A stretch of 58,542 bases of DNA, taken from contig DJPX01000027.1 in the NCBI GenBank assembly GCA_002438635.1, forward strand, positions 1 through 58,542. Reading direction: 5' to 3'. This document shows positions 28,201 through 36,197 of this stretch, piece after piece; within the stretch, counting starts at the first letter, position 1; each line of letters begins with the position of its first letter. The translations under genes were made by a program, and so were the position numbers. This DNA comes from Bacteroidales bacterium UBA6401. Lineage in GTDB: Bacteria; Bacteroidota; Bacteroidia; Bacteroidales; UBA932. Below the pieces are notes generated by a model that was not told where the DNA came from, ran no database searches, and saw only the letters and a program-made list of their open reading frames with translations.

Positions 28201-28414
28201 ATCCGTCAAGTTCGCTAACTACGCCTCGCGTAGTGCCCTTGATGTAGATACTTACTCCTGGCATAGGAGCACCAGATTCATCTGTCACCCTACCGGTAAT
28301 GACATTCTGAGCAAAAGAGCCTACTGCAAAAACGCAGAGAAGCACTAATGAGGAAAGCAATTTCTTTCCCACCACGAATGTCTTCCGAGAATTACTTTTA
28401 GCGTTAGAATTCAT
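25265..28414 (-). CDS. SusC/RagA-family TonB-dependent outer-membrane transporter
   Basis: About 1,049 residues. A CarboxypepD_reg-like domain follows the signal (GRVTDESGAPMPGVSI), then the TonB box region DEVVVVGYGAQKK, a plug domain (VLVDGVKR, ISVLKDAAACAVYGMDG) and a 22-strand barrel ending in FSFGVNLSF with the terminal Phe. The frame is open to 28522, but the ATG at 28412-28414 gives a normal positive N-region, and a TAnnTTTG promoter box lies between it and the longer start. No N-terminal STN/FecR domain is present, in keeping with control by the XylR-type regulator rather than an ECF sigma pair. Confidence 0.95.
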   Translation of the reverse strand: MNSNAKSNSRKTFVVGKKLLSSLVLLCVFAVGSFAQNVITGRVTDESGAPMPGVSIYIKGTTRGVVSELDGSYSISVSKSDIIVYSSMSYITEEVKVGNQKVIDVVLREDDNALDEVVVVGYGAQKKAHLTGSVAAVGQEEILKTTSSNVSQALVGKLPGIVSQQSVGQPGSDDVTMLVRGYSSYQGTSPLVLVDGVKRTMRSVDAHDIASISVLKDAAACAVYGMDGGSGVILITTKSGTEGKATINYSGSMTLSHATALPKMMTGTQYMEYYNLGRVLDGNEPYFTQEQIDMTSNGDPNDGLENTDWTAPLYRTTTMQQHSVSVNGGNKKVRYFISGGYLSQNGIIEGHNYSKTSFRSNVEATPIENMKIALNLGGWVSDNYIPGGYSYENQKSYSIFHQMLYSLPFVPQEINGQPVSGYRTKNTAANPLYGSAHSGFQETKTVKVETSARAEYSFPFLKGLKASMFFSWDWRNQNGKTFSYSYKVLAPDSFGSTSYSWQDAANLLKDKNMYKGETMVQQVVIRPQISYNNTFGKHSVGALFLYEQTQDQSESFTGSRRTFAFADLPYLNFGDSGTAQNSESFGHGAQAGYVGRLNYIYDDKYLVEFSGRYDGSYLFHKDHRWGFFPSASLGWVMSKEKFFADAFPQVDMFKIRGSIGELGSKNVSAYQYRKSYSWSANSVAFGTSPTAQNTLYNAVSYPFEELTWERMRSSNVGFDFSAWKGKLSVEADFFYKYTYNILNSIGSIFPPSLGGHYPSQENSGSFDNTGVDLIVRHRNRINKFNYGLTGTFTYAHNRILSKKQSDNILPWQSVLGSSVGAIWGYKSDGLYQSQEEIDNAPKPANVTPRLGDIKYVDINGDGQINSEDMVRIARSTMPEMMFSFQFDADYAGFDFSLQFQGAALCDKMLMGAWSNLNGVTDLTPLTVPWYGNYDNAPLYLVEGSWRPDNTDAQFPRLSVDKASYRNNGLQSDFWKRDGAYLRLKNATLGYTLPAKLLNKIKVDRLRIYVTGTNLLTFTDFKYIDPESQNVITGYYPQQRTFSFGVNLSF

Positions 28415-28499
28415 TTGGTATATAATTAAACGATTAGTTTTTGTGTCTAAAAGCGGAGCATCTTTCACAGTAAAAAGCCCACGCCATATATGCCACACA

Positions 28500-28507
28500 C
28501 AAAAATA
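28500..28507 (-). promoter_or_regulatory. Putative -7 promoter box for the susC operon
   Basis: On the minus strand the sequence is TATTTTTG, a match to the Bacteroidota -7 consensus TAnnTTTG. It would give a leader of about 80 bases before the susC ATG at 28414. I do not see a convincing -33 box at the ideal spacing. The region between the regulator stop and this box is only about 40 bases, so a regulator site may overlap it. Confidence 0.5.
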
Positions 28508-28546
28508 ATCGTAATTATACACACTTTACCGCAAATTCACGCAGAA

Positions 28547-29695
28547 TTAACTCGAAAAAGCGCAAAATTTTCGTCTATATTCGATAGGCGTGCAATTCAT
28601 CTTTTTCTTAAATAATTTAGTGAGTGAATTATTATCTTGAATACCAGCTTCCGAAGCAATATCCGATAGACTTCGCCCTGTAGTTACAAGAAGTTGTGCT
28701 ACACGACTAATTCTGCAGTCAAGAACATATTGATAGATTCCCATACCCATCACCTTCTTAAACTTAGATTCTATACTACGACGTGATAAAGGTACATCTT
28801 CAAGCAAATTGGCGATAGTGAGGTCCTGAGTATAATGGGCATTTATATATTGAACGAGTCTTAATACATTCTGATCTGATATATGAAAAGTCGTGGAATT
28901 ACGCTCCTTAATAGCAATAGGATTAATGACAATACTAAACTGCCCGCTATCCGGATTAAGTATCTGTTTATGCAAACACTTGCAGAGCATATATCCTCCT
29001 TGCTCCACATCTAATTGTACAGATGAAATCTGAGGGTCTGAAATACAGCATATTAGATCGTCATTGTCCACTCCCAGAACAGAGAGTTCTCCGGGTATGT
29101 CTATTCCCTCGGCTCTGCATATTTCCGTTATAGTCAGCGCTCTTTCATCATCACAGCAAAATAGTGCGGTTCCCTGTGGAAGAGTTTTCAGCCACGAGGC
29201 AATTCGTGAGCGATCCATGCTTGCAGCATCAGTCATTTCATAGTAAGAAAAAAAGCAACCCATACTCAGTATTTTCTCTCTATAGCCAGCAAGACGCTCA
29301 TCTGACCATACTACCCCCTTTATGCCGAAAAAAGCGAAATTGCTGTATCTTCTTCCATAAAAAAAATCGGCAGCCATAGCGCCAGTTCCTTTATAATCTC
29401 CTGTTATATTAGAATATATCGTGGATCTATGGTGATAATTCTGAAGCACGATAGGAACATGCAGGTTATCCAGCGATGCCAATTCCCTATCATTCCATCT
29501 ACCTATTATAGCATCAGCCTTCCACTTTTTGGCTATCCGAATAACCTCTCGGCATCGTTCATCACCCGTCCCGCTATCTGCTGATATTCTATAAAAAGAC
29601 CAAGGGCCATTCTCTTTAGAATAGCGCATTATTCCACGCAACAAATTTCTGTCGAACTCACTGGAATAATCTATCATAAGAATGACCCTTATCAT
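28547..29695 (-). CDS. XylR-type transcriptional regulator (LacI-like sensor plus AraC HTH)
   Basis: A 382-residue regulator. Residues 1-270 form a periplasmic-binding-protein-like sensor (VILMIDYSSEFDRNLLRGI, a hydrophobic FAFFGIKGVVWSDERLAGY, and ELSVLGVDNDDLICC with the typical LacI-fold end). Residues about 280-380 are an AraC HTH (NLLEDVPLSRRSIESKFKK, then SLSDIASEAGIQDNNSLTKLFKK). XylR of E. coli has the same order. It lies directly upstream of susC and six bases after the phosphodiester glycosidase gene, so it is the likely PUL activator, responding to a cytoplasmic sugar rather than a periplasmic oligosaccharide. Confidence 0.9.
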   Translation of the reverse strand: MIRVILMIDYSSEFDRNLLRGIMRYSKENGPWSFYRISADSGTGDERCREVIRIAKKWKADAIIGRWNDRELASLDNLHVPIVLQNYHHRSTIYSNITGDYKGTGAMAADFFYGRRYSNFAFFGIKGVVWSDERLAGYREKILSMGCFFSYYEMTDAASMDRSRIASWLKTLPQGTALFCCDDERALTITEICRAEGIDIPGELSVLGVDNDDLICCISDPQISSVQLDVEQGGYMLCKCLHKQILNPDSGQFSIVINPIAIKERNSTTFHISDQNVLRLVQYINAHYTQDLTIANLLEDVPLSRRSIESKFKKVMGMGIYQYVLDCRISRVAQLLVTTGRSLSDIASEAGIQDNNSLTKLFKKKMNCTPIEYRRKFCAFSS

Positions 29696-29701
29696 TTTCT
29701 G

Positions 29702-31327
29702 CTACTTCTTATAAAAGCCAAGCGTAGAAACAACTGGGCGATTGCCTCCGGTAAGATCATTCAGATGCTTCCCTCCTACCACCATACCGGTAGAGCCACC
29801 GCCATCGAAATTAACTGCTCCCACGCAGCCTATTCCCTTCATAATTGCGGCCAATTCCGTTAGAGTCGCACCATCACTTTCTTCTATGCGCCCGTCTATA
29901 ATAAGCAGTATGACTTTCCCATCAGCGGTATATCCGGCAGCAGTACGGTCTGGTTTAACGGTAGTGCCATATATATCATAAGGCATAAGCTCATAATTAG
30001 AAAGATAGTAATCAGTTCCATCGGAAGTGGTTTCAAAATCAAAAGGACATTTGCCCCCCATAAGAAGAACCGGTCCTGCGCTTTGAGCATATAGCGGAGT
30101 CCAAGCAAATGCATTTGTCGGATTACCATCGCTTACAGAAGCATATTTATCGCCTCCCTTTATAGACGGAAGAGGTCTTGTGTAAAATAAACTCTTGCCT
30201 GACGCATCCATACCTGTCCAGAATACTGATGGTTTCTGATCTTTATCCACGCCAAAAACCCCACGCGTCACATTATACATTACATTATATTCTTCATCCT
30301 CAGATTTAAGCGAACCTCGCACTGCTGAAACCCCACCAGAAATAACTCCATCTACACAACCCAAACCTGTATTTTTCCCATTATAAAAATAGCCTCCATT
30401 AACCATTACCAGGCAATTATTTGAGGAGGCAAACTGCTCGTCTATCGTAATAGCTTTCGATGGTACCGTTACACGAAATTCCACATCGCCCTGTGAAAGA
30501 TCAGCACTTGCGTACCAAGCATTACATTTACGTCCATTCATTTGCCCGGAATACTTGTATAATTGAACGCTAGAAGGCAAAGACGAATCATCTTCTTTAA
30601 CCCACTGTAATTTAATGGCTTCAATATCCTTTCCTAAAGAGCAAGCGTGAGTTTCACTATAATAAACCTCATTTCCTACTTGAGCGTAGGCCCTGAAAGA
30701 ATACTCCTTACCATAATCAAGAAGTACATTAGATATAACCTGATAACGCGAAGTAAGACTTCCTTCACTCATAGGAGGTGCCTGCTGATGATCGGACTTT
30801 ATACTCGGCTGCCCAGTCTCACTCCAGCACACTCCACACACTGCGGATTTGTTTAAATTAGACATTTCGTACTCAACAGTAACGCATACATCGTGGCTCT
30901 CGATCTTTTTTATGGCCAATTTAGGAGCGTTCGGATCTGGTGGAAGTTCAGTGGTAAACAGGGCCTTTGTTATTTTTGAATCAAATTGAGAATTTTCAGC
31001 TTTTGCTTGAATTCCTACATAATAACTTTTTCCAGCTTCTAAAGTATTATCGATTAACCGATAAGATGTAACATTTGCTGCTACCTGCGCTACTTCTCTT
31101 AGATTATCTATATCCTTAGGATTTATAATATAAATGGCAAATCCTGTCTCTGTCGCACTATTATCTTTCCAGCTAATATCAAATGTAGCCTCATCTACCT
31201 GCACTGTGCTTATCTCCGATGGGGCGCTAAGTGGGGTTTTATCAATTGTCCCTGCACTCTCTTTGGGCTCGCAGGCGCATAAAAAGCCTGCAAGAATAAT
31301 AAAAGTCATAAAAAAATGGTTCCTCAT
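29702..31327 (-). CDS. NAGPA-type phosphodiester glycosidase lipoprotein with fibronectin-like domains
   Basis: About 541 residues. The ATG at 31325-31327 begins a lipoprotein signal (MTFIILAGFLCAC) and is preferred over the longer frame to 31366. Residues about 30-130 form a fibronectin type III-like domain (ISWKDNSATETGFAIYI), with a second Ig-like region to about 230. The C-terminal ~310 residues are the NAGPA domain: CLVMVNGGYFYNG and the end motif AVNFDGGGSTGMVV. Family members remove GlcNAc (or related sugars) from alpha-1-phosphodiesters. It is the first gene of the long minus-strand operon. Substrate in this organism unknown. Confidence 0.85.
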   Translation of the reverse strand: MRNHFFMTFIILAGFLCACEPKESAGTIDKTPLSAPSEISTVQVDEATFDISWKDNSATETGFAIYIINPKDIDNLREVAQVAANVTSYRLIDNTLEAGKSYYVGIQAKAENSQFDSKITKALFTTELPPDPNAPKLAIKKIESHDVCVTVEYEMSNLNKSAVCGVCWSETGQPSIKSDHQQAPPMSEGSLTSRYQVISNVLLDYGKEYSFRAYAQVGNEVYYSETHACSLGKDIEAIKLQWVKEDDSSLPSSVQLYKYSGQMNGRKCNAWYASADLSQGDVEFRVTVPSKAITIDEQFASSNNCLVMVNGGYFYNGKNTGLGCVDGVISGGVSAVRGSLKSEDEEYNVMYNVTRGVFGVDKDQKPSVFWTGMDASGKSLFYTRPLPSIKGGDKYASVSDGNPTNAFAWTPLYAQSAGPVLLMGGKCPFDFETTSDGTDYYLSNYELMPYDIYGTTVKPDRTAAGYTADGKVILLIIDGRIEESDGATLTELAAIMKGIGCVGAVNFDGGGSTGMVVGGKHLNDLTGGNRPVVSTLGFYKK

Positions 31328-31488
31328 TGTGTTATAATTTTGTTTAAAAATGTTTGGAAAATCCACTCTGTATAATTAAATACATTGTAGCAGACTTGGA
31401 GTAATCTGATTTTTGCATTTCCCGGTCGACAAAGTTAATGTAAAATTCGCATTAAAAGAAAAACCGAAAATCCATCCTGCAAATGCGC

Positions 31489-31520
31489 TTGCAAATCTCG
31501 AGTAATTTTATGTAAATTTG
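31489..31520 (+). promoter_or_regulatory. Bacteroidota-type promoter for the Na/Pi cotransporter gene
   Basis: A TTG at 31489-31491 and TAAATTTG (TAnnTTTG) at 31513-31520 are separated by 21 bases, near the expected -33/-7 spacing. The predicted start of transcription falls around 31526. The TTG at 31518 that could begin a longer reading frame lies inside the box, so translation must begin at the ATG 31548. Confidence 0.6.
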
Positions 31521-31547
31521 CAGCCAAATTCGCTTAAAAAAGTTCTA

Positions 31548-33233
31548 ATGGGTACAACCGCAGCGCTTTCCGCCATACTGGTTTTATTGGCAGGTATAGG
31601 CATCTTTTTAATAGCTTGTCAGATGATGAGTACTAATCTCGAATCGGCAAGTTCTAGCAAACTGAAAAAACTGTTCGAAAAGGCATCTAAAAGCAAAATG
31701 CTAGGCGTAGGCATAGGCACCATAGGGACAGCCGCCATACAGAGTTCTGGTGCTACTTCCGTGATGACCATAGGATTTGTAAACGCCGGCATCATCTCAC
31801 TCTCTCAAGCTGCAACCATAATATATGGGGCCAATATCGGCACTACCGTAACAGCACAAATAGTGGCTCTGGGCATGTTCGGGAGCAATACCATTTCCAC
31901 TACAGTAATATTTTCAGCATTTGCCGGGATAGGTGCTTTTATGAGCCTTTTTGCCAAGTCAAGCAACGTCAAAACATGGGGTGGCATTCTCGACGGATTC
32001 GGTATGCTGTTCGTCGGTCTATCGCTAATGAGCAGTTCTATGGAAGACTTTGCAGCCCTAGACGGAGTGAAAACTTTTCTTGCAAGCATCAGCAACCCTA
32101 TTCTTTTAGTACTTATTGGAGCCATCCTTACTGCTATCATACAGAGTTCTTCGGTAATGACCTCTATAGCACTAGCAATGGTTGTGACAGGTCTTATCGG
32201 ATTGGACCAGGGAATATTTCTTACGATGGGCTCTAACATAGGCTCTTGTATTGTGGCTATCCTAGCGGGACTAACAAGTGGTAAAAATGCGAAAAGAACC
32301 GCTCTTATACACCTTCTTTTTAACTGCTCAGGTGTTATTCTGTTCCTTATAGCAAGCTATATAATGAGCTTGGTCAGCGGAGGGACATTAGGATTTGGGA
32401 CCATATTTGAAAAAATATTTCCCGGAGTTCCGCAAACGCAACTTGCAATGTTCCATACATTCTTCAATGTTACCACCGTACTTATTATTCTTCCAATGAA
32501 TGACCTTATGGTAAAGTTAGTGTGTAAAGCCATTCCTGATAATGCCGACATAGAAGATGGCGATACTACTCGTCTACGTTTTGTGGATGAAAACATGCTT
32601 AGAACACCTCCTCTTGCAGTAAGTCAAACGAAAAAGGAAATTATATGGATGTCAGAATTGGCAATGCAGAATTTCGATAGGGCCATGAACATAATAACCA
32701 CTATGGACTTTAAGGAGAGAGCTATCTTCGACAAAACTGAGAATGACATCAACTTCATAAATAGGGCATTGGTGGATTTCGTGGTAAAACTCTCGGACAA
32801 GACTGGACTTGATGAACACGACCACGTTTACCTTTCTACAACGTTTCGCACCATTCGTGATATAGAGCGTGTGGGTGATTATGCTGAAAACATCGTTGAA
32901 TATGCAGATGATTTAAAGGAAAGTGGTGATAAATTTTCTCAAGAAGCGCTCAGTGAAATAGAGGAATTGAAGATATTGGTGCATAAACTATACAACAAGG
33001 CTATAGAAGCATATAAAAATGAAGACCTTGCCCTCATGGATGAGGCAAATGTGATCGAAGAGCAAATTGACGATTTCACTAAAATGATGGAAGACAATCA
33101 CATTTCAAGACTAAGTGCCGGAGTGTGCACCCCTAATGTAGGAGCACATTACCTAGAGTTATCGTCGAATACCGAACGAATTGCTGACCATCTAATAAAC
33201 ATGGCCAAGTCCATTAAAAGTCTCACCTATTAA
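31548..33233 (+). CDS. Na/Pi cotransporter family protein with PhoU-like C-terminus
   Basis: About 561 residues. Two inverted NptA/Na_Pi_cotrans repeats carry the twin QSS motifs (AAIQSSGATSVMTIGF near residue 60, AIIQSSSVMTSIAL near 200), with about eight to nine membrane segments in the first ~320 residues. The last ~200 residues are soluble, helical and PhoU-like (TTFRTIRDIERVGDYAENI and SSNTERIADHLINMAKS). Imports phosphate with sodium. The start is set by the promoter. The EamA gene follows after 4 bases and is probably cotranscribed. Confidence 0.92.
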   Translation: MGTTAALSAILVLLAGIGIFLIACQMMSTNLESASSSKLKKLFEKASKSKMLGVGIGTIGTAAIQSSGATSVMTIGFVNAGIISLSQAATIIYGANIGTTVTAQIVALGMFGSNTISTTVIFSAFAGIGAFMSLFAKSSNVKTWGGILDGFGMLFVGLSLMSSSMEDFAALDGVKTFLASISNPILLVLIGAILTAIIQSSSVMTSIALAMVVTGLIGLDQGIFLTMGSNIGSCIVAILAGLTSGKNAKRTALIHLLFNCSGVILFLIASYIMSLVSGGTLGFGTIFEKIFPGVPQTQLAMFHTFFNVTTVLIILPMNDLMVKLVCKAIPDNADIEDGDTTRLRFVDENMLRTPPLAVSQTKKEIIWMSELAMQNFDRAMNIITTMDFKERAIFDKTENDINFINRALVDFVVKLSDKTGLDEHDHVYLSTTFRTIRDIERVGDYAENIVEYADDLKESGDKFSQEALSEIEELKILVHKLYNKAIEAYKNEDLALMDEANVIEEQIDDFTKMMEDNHISRLSAGVCTPNVGAHYLELSSNTERIADHLINMAKSIKSLTY

Positions 33234-33237
33234 CTAA

Positions 33238-34131
33238 ATGAACTCAAGAAAAACGCAACTCACCGGCTATGCGGCAGGCATTGCAGCCGGAGTTTCATAC
33301 GGATTCAACCCTTTGTTTGCCAAGCACTTGCTTGTAGATAACGTTCCAGTATACTCAATGCTATTTTTCCGATATGCAATAGCGGCTATGTTTATGGGAC
33401 TATGGATGCTACTATCAAAAGAGTCATTCAAGACAAGGCCATCACAAATTCCCTTGTTAATGCTATTGGGATTACTATTCGCATCTAGCAGTATGGGGCT
33501 ATTCGAAGCCTACAATTTCATTCCGGCAGGATTGGCCACAACACTGTGCTACCTGTATCCTGTTTTTACTGCATTAGTAATGCTATTTCTTCATAAAAAG
33601 CCGTCAGCACGCACTTGGTGCAGTATAGTGGCGACATTGGCAGGGGTAGGGTTAATCTGCATGCCTAGCTCCAATATTAGTATCAACATTGCAGGCCTCA
33701 CATTAGCCATTTGGTCAGCAATGAGTTATGCTATATATCTTGTTATTGTTAATAACAATCATAAAATAAGCGACCTCTCACCACACACCATAACATTCTA
33801 CGCACTTATATTCGGTGCTGTGCTATTTATGGGTATAACTTTATTTAAAGGTGAGCAGATATCCGGTGCCATAAAAGGGCCTATTGACTGGGGCTGCATT
33901 ATAGGATTGGCCCTAATACCCACACTTATATCTATGCTTGCTCTCGCCATTTCCACCAGGCAAATCGGTGCTACAAGAACTGCAGTGCTTGGGGTGTTCG
34001 AGCCTATCACGGCCATACTAATCGGGCTTTTGGTCTATGGGGAAAAACTTACCGCAAGTATATGTATTGGACTTATAATCTGCGTGGGGGCAGTTATTTT
34101 CTTAGTAACTGAAAAAAATGCTACTTCGTAG
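33238..34131 (+). CDS. EamA/DMT-superfamily transporter
   Basis: A 297-residue inner-membrane protein with about ten hydrophobic segments and two EamA repeats. The first repeat holds FRYAIAAMFMGLWMLL and FIPAGLATTLCYLYPVFTALV, the second ends with TAVLGVFEPITAILIGLLVYGEKL, a hallmark of the family. Exports or imports small metabolites; the substrate cannot be told. The last 11 bases overlap the 3' end of the convergent LuxR-type gene. Confidence 0.9.
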   Translation: MNSRKTQLTGYAAGIAAGVSYGFNPLFAKHLLVDNVPVYSMLFFRYAIAAMFMGLWMLLSKESFKTRPSQIPLLMLLGLLFASSSMGLFEAYNFIPAGLATTLCYLYPVFTALVMLFLHKKPSARTWCSIVATLAGVGLICMPSSNISINIAGLTLAIWSAMSYAIYLVIVNNNHKISDLSPHTITFYALIFGAVLFMGITLFKGEQISGAIKGPIDWGCIIGLALIPTLISMLALAISTRQIGATRTAVLGVFEPITAILIGLLVYGEKLTASICIGLIICVGAVIFLVTEKNATS

Positions 34132-34708
34132 AAGGTGCATCAAGAAGGTTATTGAGCATAGCATAAACCACAAGACCAGCCACTGTTCTTATACCTGTCT
34201 TTTTGGTTATATTCTTTCGATGAGTCATTACTGTATAAACAGATAGATTTAACTCATCTGCGATTTCCTTATTCAATTTTCCTTGAGCCACTTTCACTAA
34301 AATCTCCTTTTCTCTTGCAGACAATTCTCCTGCATCGCTCTTCGTATCCTCCAACTCCACTTGCGAGGCTCTCCTGCATTCATTAATAATCATCGATGGA
34401 GAATCATATAGGCCTATCACGCCATCGAAACGTTTCCAAAACTCCTCTTCTGCGAACAAAGTTTTGATAACCAACACGGGGCACTGAACTATGACACCAA
34501 GCGTAGCTCGGACATTGGAGCGTGTGGAATAGTCTAAAACGGATGGATCCACTATGGTCAGATCCACTTCTTTATCTCTAAGTAGGGAAGCACTATGGGG
34601 TATTTCAGAAAAATACTCTGTCACCCGAAATTCGCTATGTTGCTCAAATATGGTTTTTAGCCCATTGAAGATAATCTGCGAAGGGCTTATCAATAGTACA
34701 TTTTTCAT
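34121..34708 (-). CDS. LuxR-type response regulator with degenerate receiver
   Basis: A 195-residue regulator. The C-terminal ~65 residues are a GerE/LuxR helix-turn-helix (LSAREKEILVKVAQGKLNKE then LSVYTVMTHRKNITKKTG). The N-terminal ~125 residues have a receiver-like strand order (NVLLISPSQIIFNGL, VDLTIVDPSVLD). The acidic pair normally near residues 9-10 is replaced by Ser-Pro-Ser, so phosphorylation is doubtful. Its ATG overlaps the stop of the hemerythrin-like gene (34705-34708), so the two proteins are made together and may sense O2, NO or redox state as a pair. Its target is unknown. Confidence 0.82.
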   Translation of the reverse strand: MKNVLLISPSQIIFNGLKTIFEQHSEFRVTEYFSEIPHSASLLRDKEVDLTIVDPSVLDYSTRSNVRATLGVIVQCPVLVIKTLFAEEEFWKRFDGVIGLYDSPSMIINECRRASQVELEDTKSDAGELSAREKEILVKVAQGKLNKEIADELNLSVYTVMTHRKNITKKTGIRTVAGLVVYAMLNNLLDAPSTK

Positions 34709-35403
34709 AGGCCGCCCTCCATACGCGATACCAATGGTGCTAGCACATTGTCTTCTATGAGAGTGTGTTTTCTCAAATCGTTCTCAAGATGATATATTTG
34801 GTGCAAAACGTCGTAACGCAAGTTCTGATCGCAAGTCTGCGGTAGATATTTCATTACAATATTTTTTAAATCGCAGAGTTTCTCTTCAATATTGCCATGG
34901 TTTTTCTCAAAAGTATCTATCGAATAACCATTAGTTTCTTTTTTGTCTATAAGGGCTTTTACATAAGGAAAAAGAACAGTTTCTTCGTAATTGAAATGGT
35001 TACGCACCTCTTCCTTGTAACCGACAAGAAACTTTTCCACTATGCTTTTCTGCGATGCGTTATAGTTCTGCAGCATATCTCCCATTAATAACTCCAGTTC
35101 TTTAAGAGAAACATGCATATAATCTATATGAGAATTATGTAAGTACTTCAGGATATCACGAACATCGGCCTGTTCTAAAAGCGTGGACGACGGAGCGTAT
35201 TCATCGTTATTATACACATTGCAAATTAGAATAAACGAAGATACATTCACTCCTGATATTTCACATGCTTGTTGTATGGTATGTTCTCCAAAACCCAGAC
35301 TAACACCCAGGCGTGAAAGAACCGATAGCAGATTATGATTCAAATCTATCAAATCTGCAAGTTTCATATTTGGTCTAATAGTCATACTGCTTATTAACTT
35401 CAT
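34705..35403 (-). CDS. Hemerythrin-like domain protein
   Basis: A 232-residue protein. The first ~80 residues resemble a DUF1858/ScdA-like N-terminal helical domain (KLADLIDLNHNLLSVLSRLG, then ACEISGVNVSSF). Residues about 85-225 form a four-helix bundle with His and Glu in the order expected for a di-iron hemerythrin: LHNSHIDYMH, RNHFNYEETVLFPYV, TFEKNHGNIEEKL and HTLIEDNVLAP. Domain order matches RIC/ScdA-type iron-repair or NO-responsive proteins. Starts at residues 7 and 13 are also possible. Translationally coupled to the LuxR-type gene. Confidence 0.87.
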   Translation of the reverse strand: MKLISSMTIRPNMKLADLIDLNHNLLSVLSRLGVSLGFGEHTIQQACEISGVNVSSFILICNVYNNDEYAPSSTLLEQADVRDILKYLHNSHIDYMHVSLKELELLMGDMLQNYNASQKSIVEKFLVGYKEEVRNHFNYEETVLFPYVKALIDKKETNGYSIDTFEKNHGNIEEKLCDLKNIVMKYLPQTCDQNLRYDVLHQIYHLENDLRKHTLIEDNVLAPLVSRMEGGL

Positions 35404-35489
35404 CTTTTAAACTTGTCAATTGGCATTCGCATTAATGGCATTACTCAATGCTGTTGTTTTCTTGCAAAGCCAGTGGATCTGACAAATAC

Positions 35490-35520
35490 TTGCACTATGC
35501 GAATATACGCATTATTTTTG
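35490..35520 (+). promoter_or_regulatory. Bacteroidota-type promoter for the SGNH hydrolase gene
   Basis: CTTGC around 35489-35493 and TATTTTTG (TAnnTTTG) at 35513-35520 are about 20 bases apart. This supports the ATG at 35560 as the start and rules out the longer frame beginning at 35413. Confidence 0.58.
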
Positions 35521-35559
35521 CAGCAAAATTGGAACGAATTTACAAAAAGTTTGGATAGT

Positions 35560-36195
35560 ATGAAAAAGATAGCGTGCATAGGCGATAGCATAACTTGGGG
35601 CTTTACCATAATTAGAAGACAAAAATATGGCTACCCTGCGGTATTAGAAGAATTGCTAAATAAAGGCCTAACAGAAAAGGAATTCGAAGTGAATAACTAT
35701 GGGTACAATGATTCTACCGCTCGAACCGACTCCGAAGTGCCTTATGTAAAAAAACGAGTGTTCCTGCAAGCTCAAAAATTTTTGCCTGACATAGCACTTA
35801 TAATGCTAGGCTCCAATGACACTAAAAGAATCAATTGGTCCGCTGAAAAATACAAAGAAGGATACAGTTTCATAGTTGACACATTCCTCAAATGCGCAGG
35901 CAAAGTCTATCTTATGACTCCTCCACCCATCCTAAACAAGATTGAAATAAGAGAAGGGCTGGAAATCAATCGATTCGATCCTGCTATGTTATCCCTAAAC
36001 AACGACACTCTTATACATGGAGTTATCCCCATAATCCGTCAAATCGCTGAAGAAAAAGGATTGCCTATTATAGACATAAACTCTGCCATAGGGGAGATCA
36101 CACAATATAACGATGGAATACACCCTAATAGAGAAGGTGCCAGAATTATAGCAACGACCATTTACGAAAGGTTGAAAAAGGATCTGACCTTATAG
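35560..36195 (+). CDS. SGNH/GDSL-family hydrolase (esterase-like)
   Basis: A 211-residue cytoplasmic-type SGNH hydrolase. Block I is ACIGDSITWG (catalytic Ser at about residue 9), the Gly block lies in NNYGYNDSTAR, block III is IMLGSNDT and the catalytic Asp-His is in YNDGIHPNREGARI. The start is fixed by the upstream promoter. The natural ester is unknown; sialate O-acetylesterase-like, thioesterase and lysophospholipase activities all occur in this fold. It is followed by the YiiX-like gene after 2 bases. Confidence 0.88.
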   Translation: MKKIACIGDSITWGFTIIRRQKYGYPAVLEELLNKGLTEKEFEVNNYGYNDSTARTDSEVPYVKKRVFLQAQKFLPDIALIMLGSNDTKRINWSAEKYKEGYSFIVDTFLKCAGKVYLMTPPPILNKIEIREGLEINRFDPAMLSLNNDTLIHGVIPIIRQIAEEKGLPIIDINSAIGEITQYNDGIHPNREGARIIATTIYERLKKDLTL

Positions 36196-36197
36196 TT

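Noticed and set aside
31518..31547. TTG start for the Na/Pi cotransporter
   Set aside because: The TTG is part of the predicted -7 promoter box; the ATG at 31548 fits the family.
35413..35559. Extra 49 N-terminal residues of the SGNH hydrolase
   Set aside because: They precede the promoter box and have no similarity to an SGNH fold or a signal peptide.
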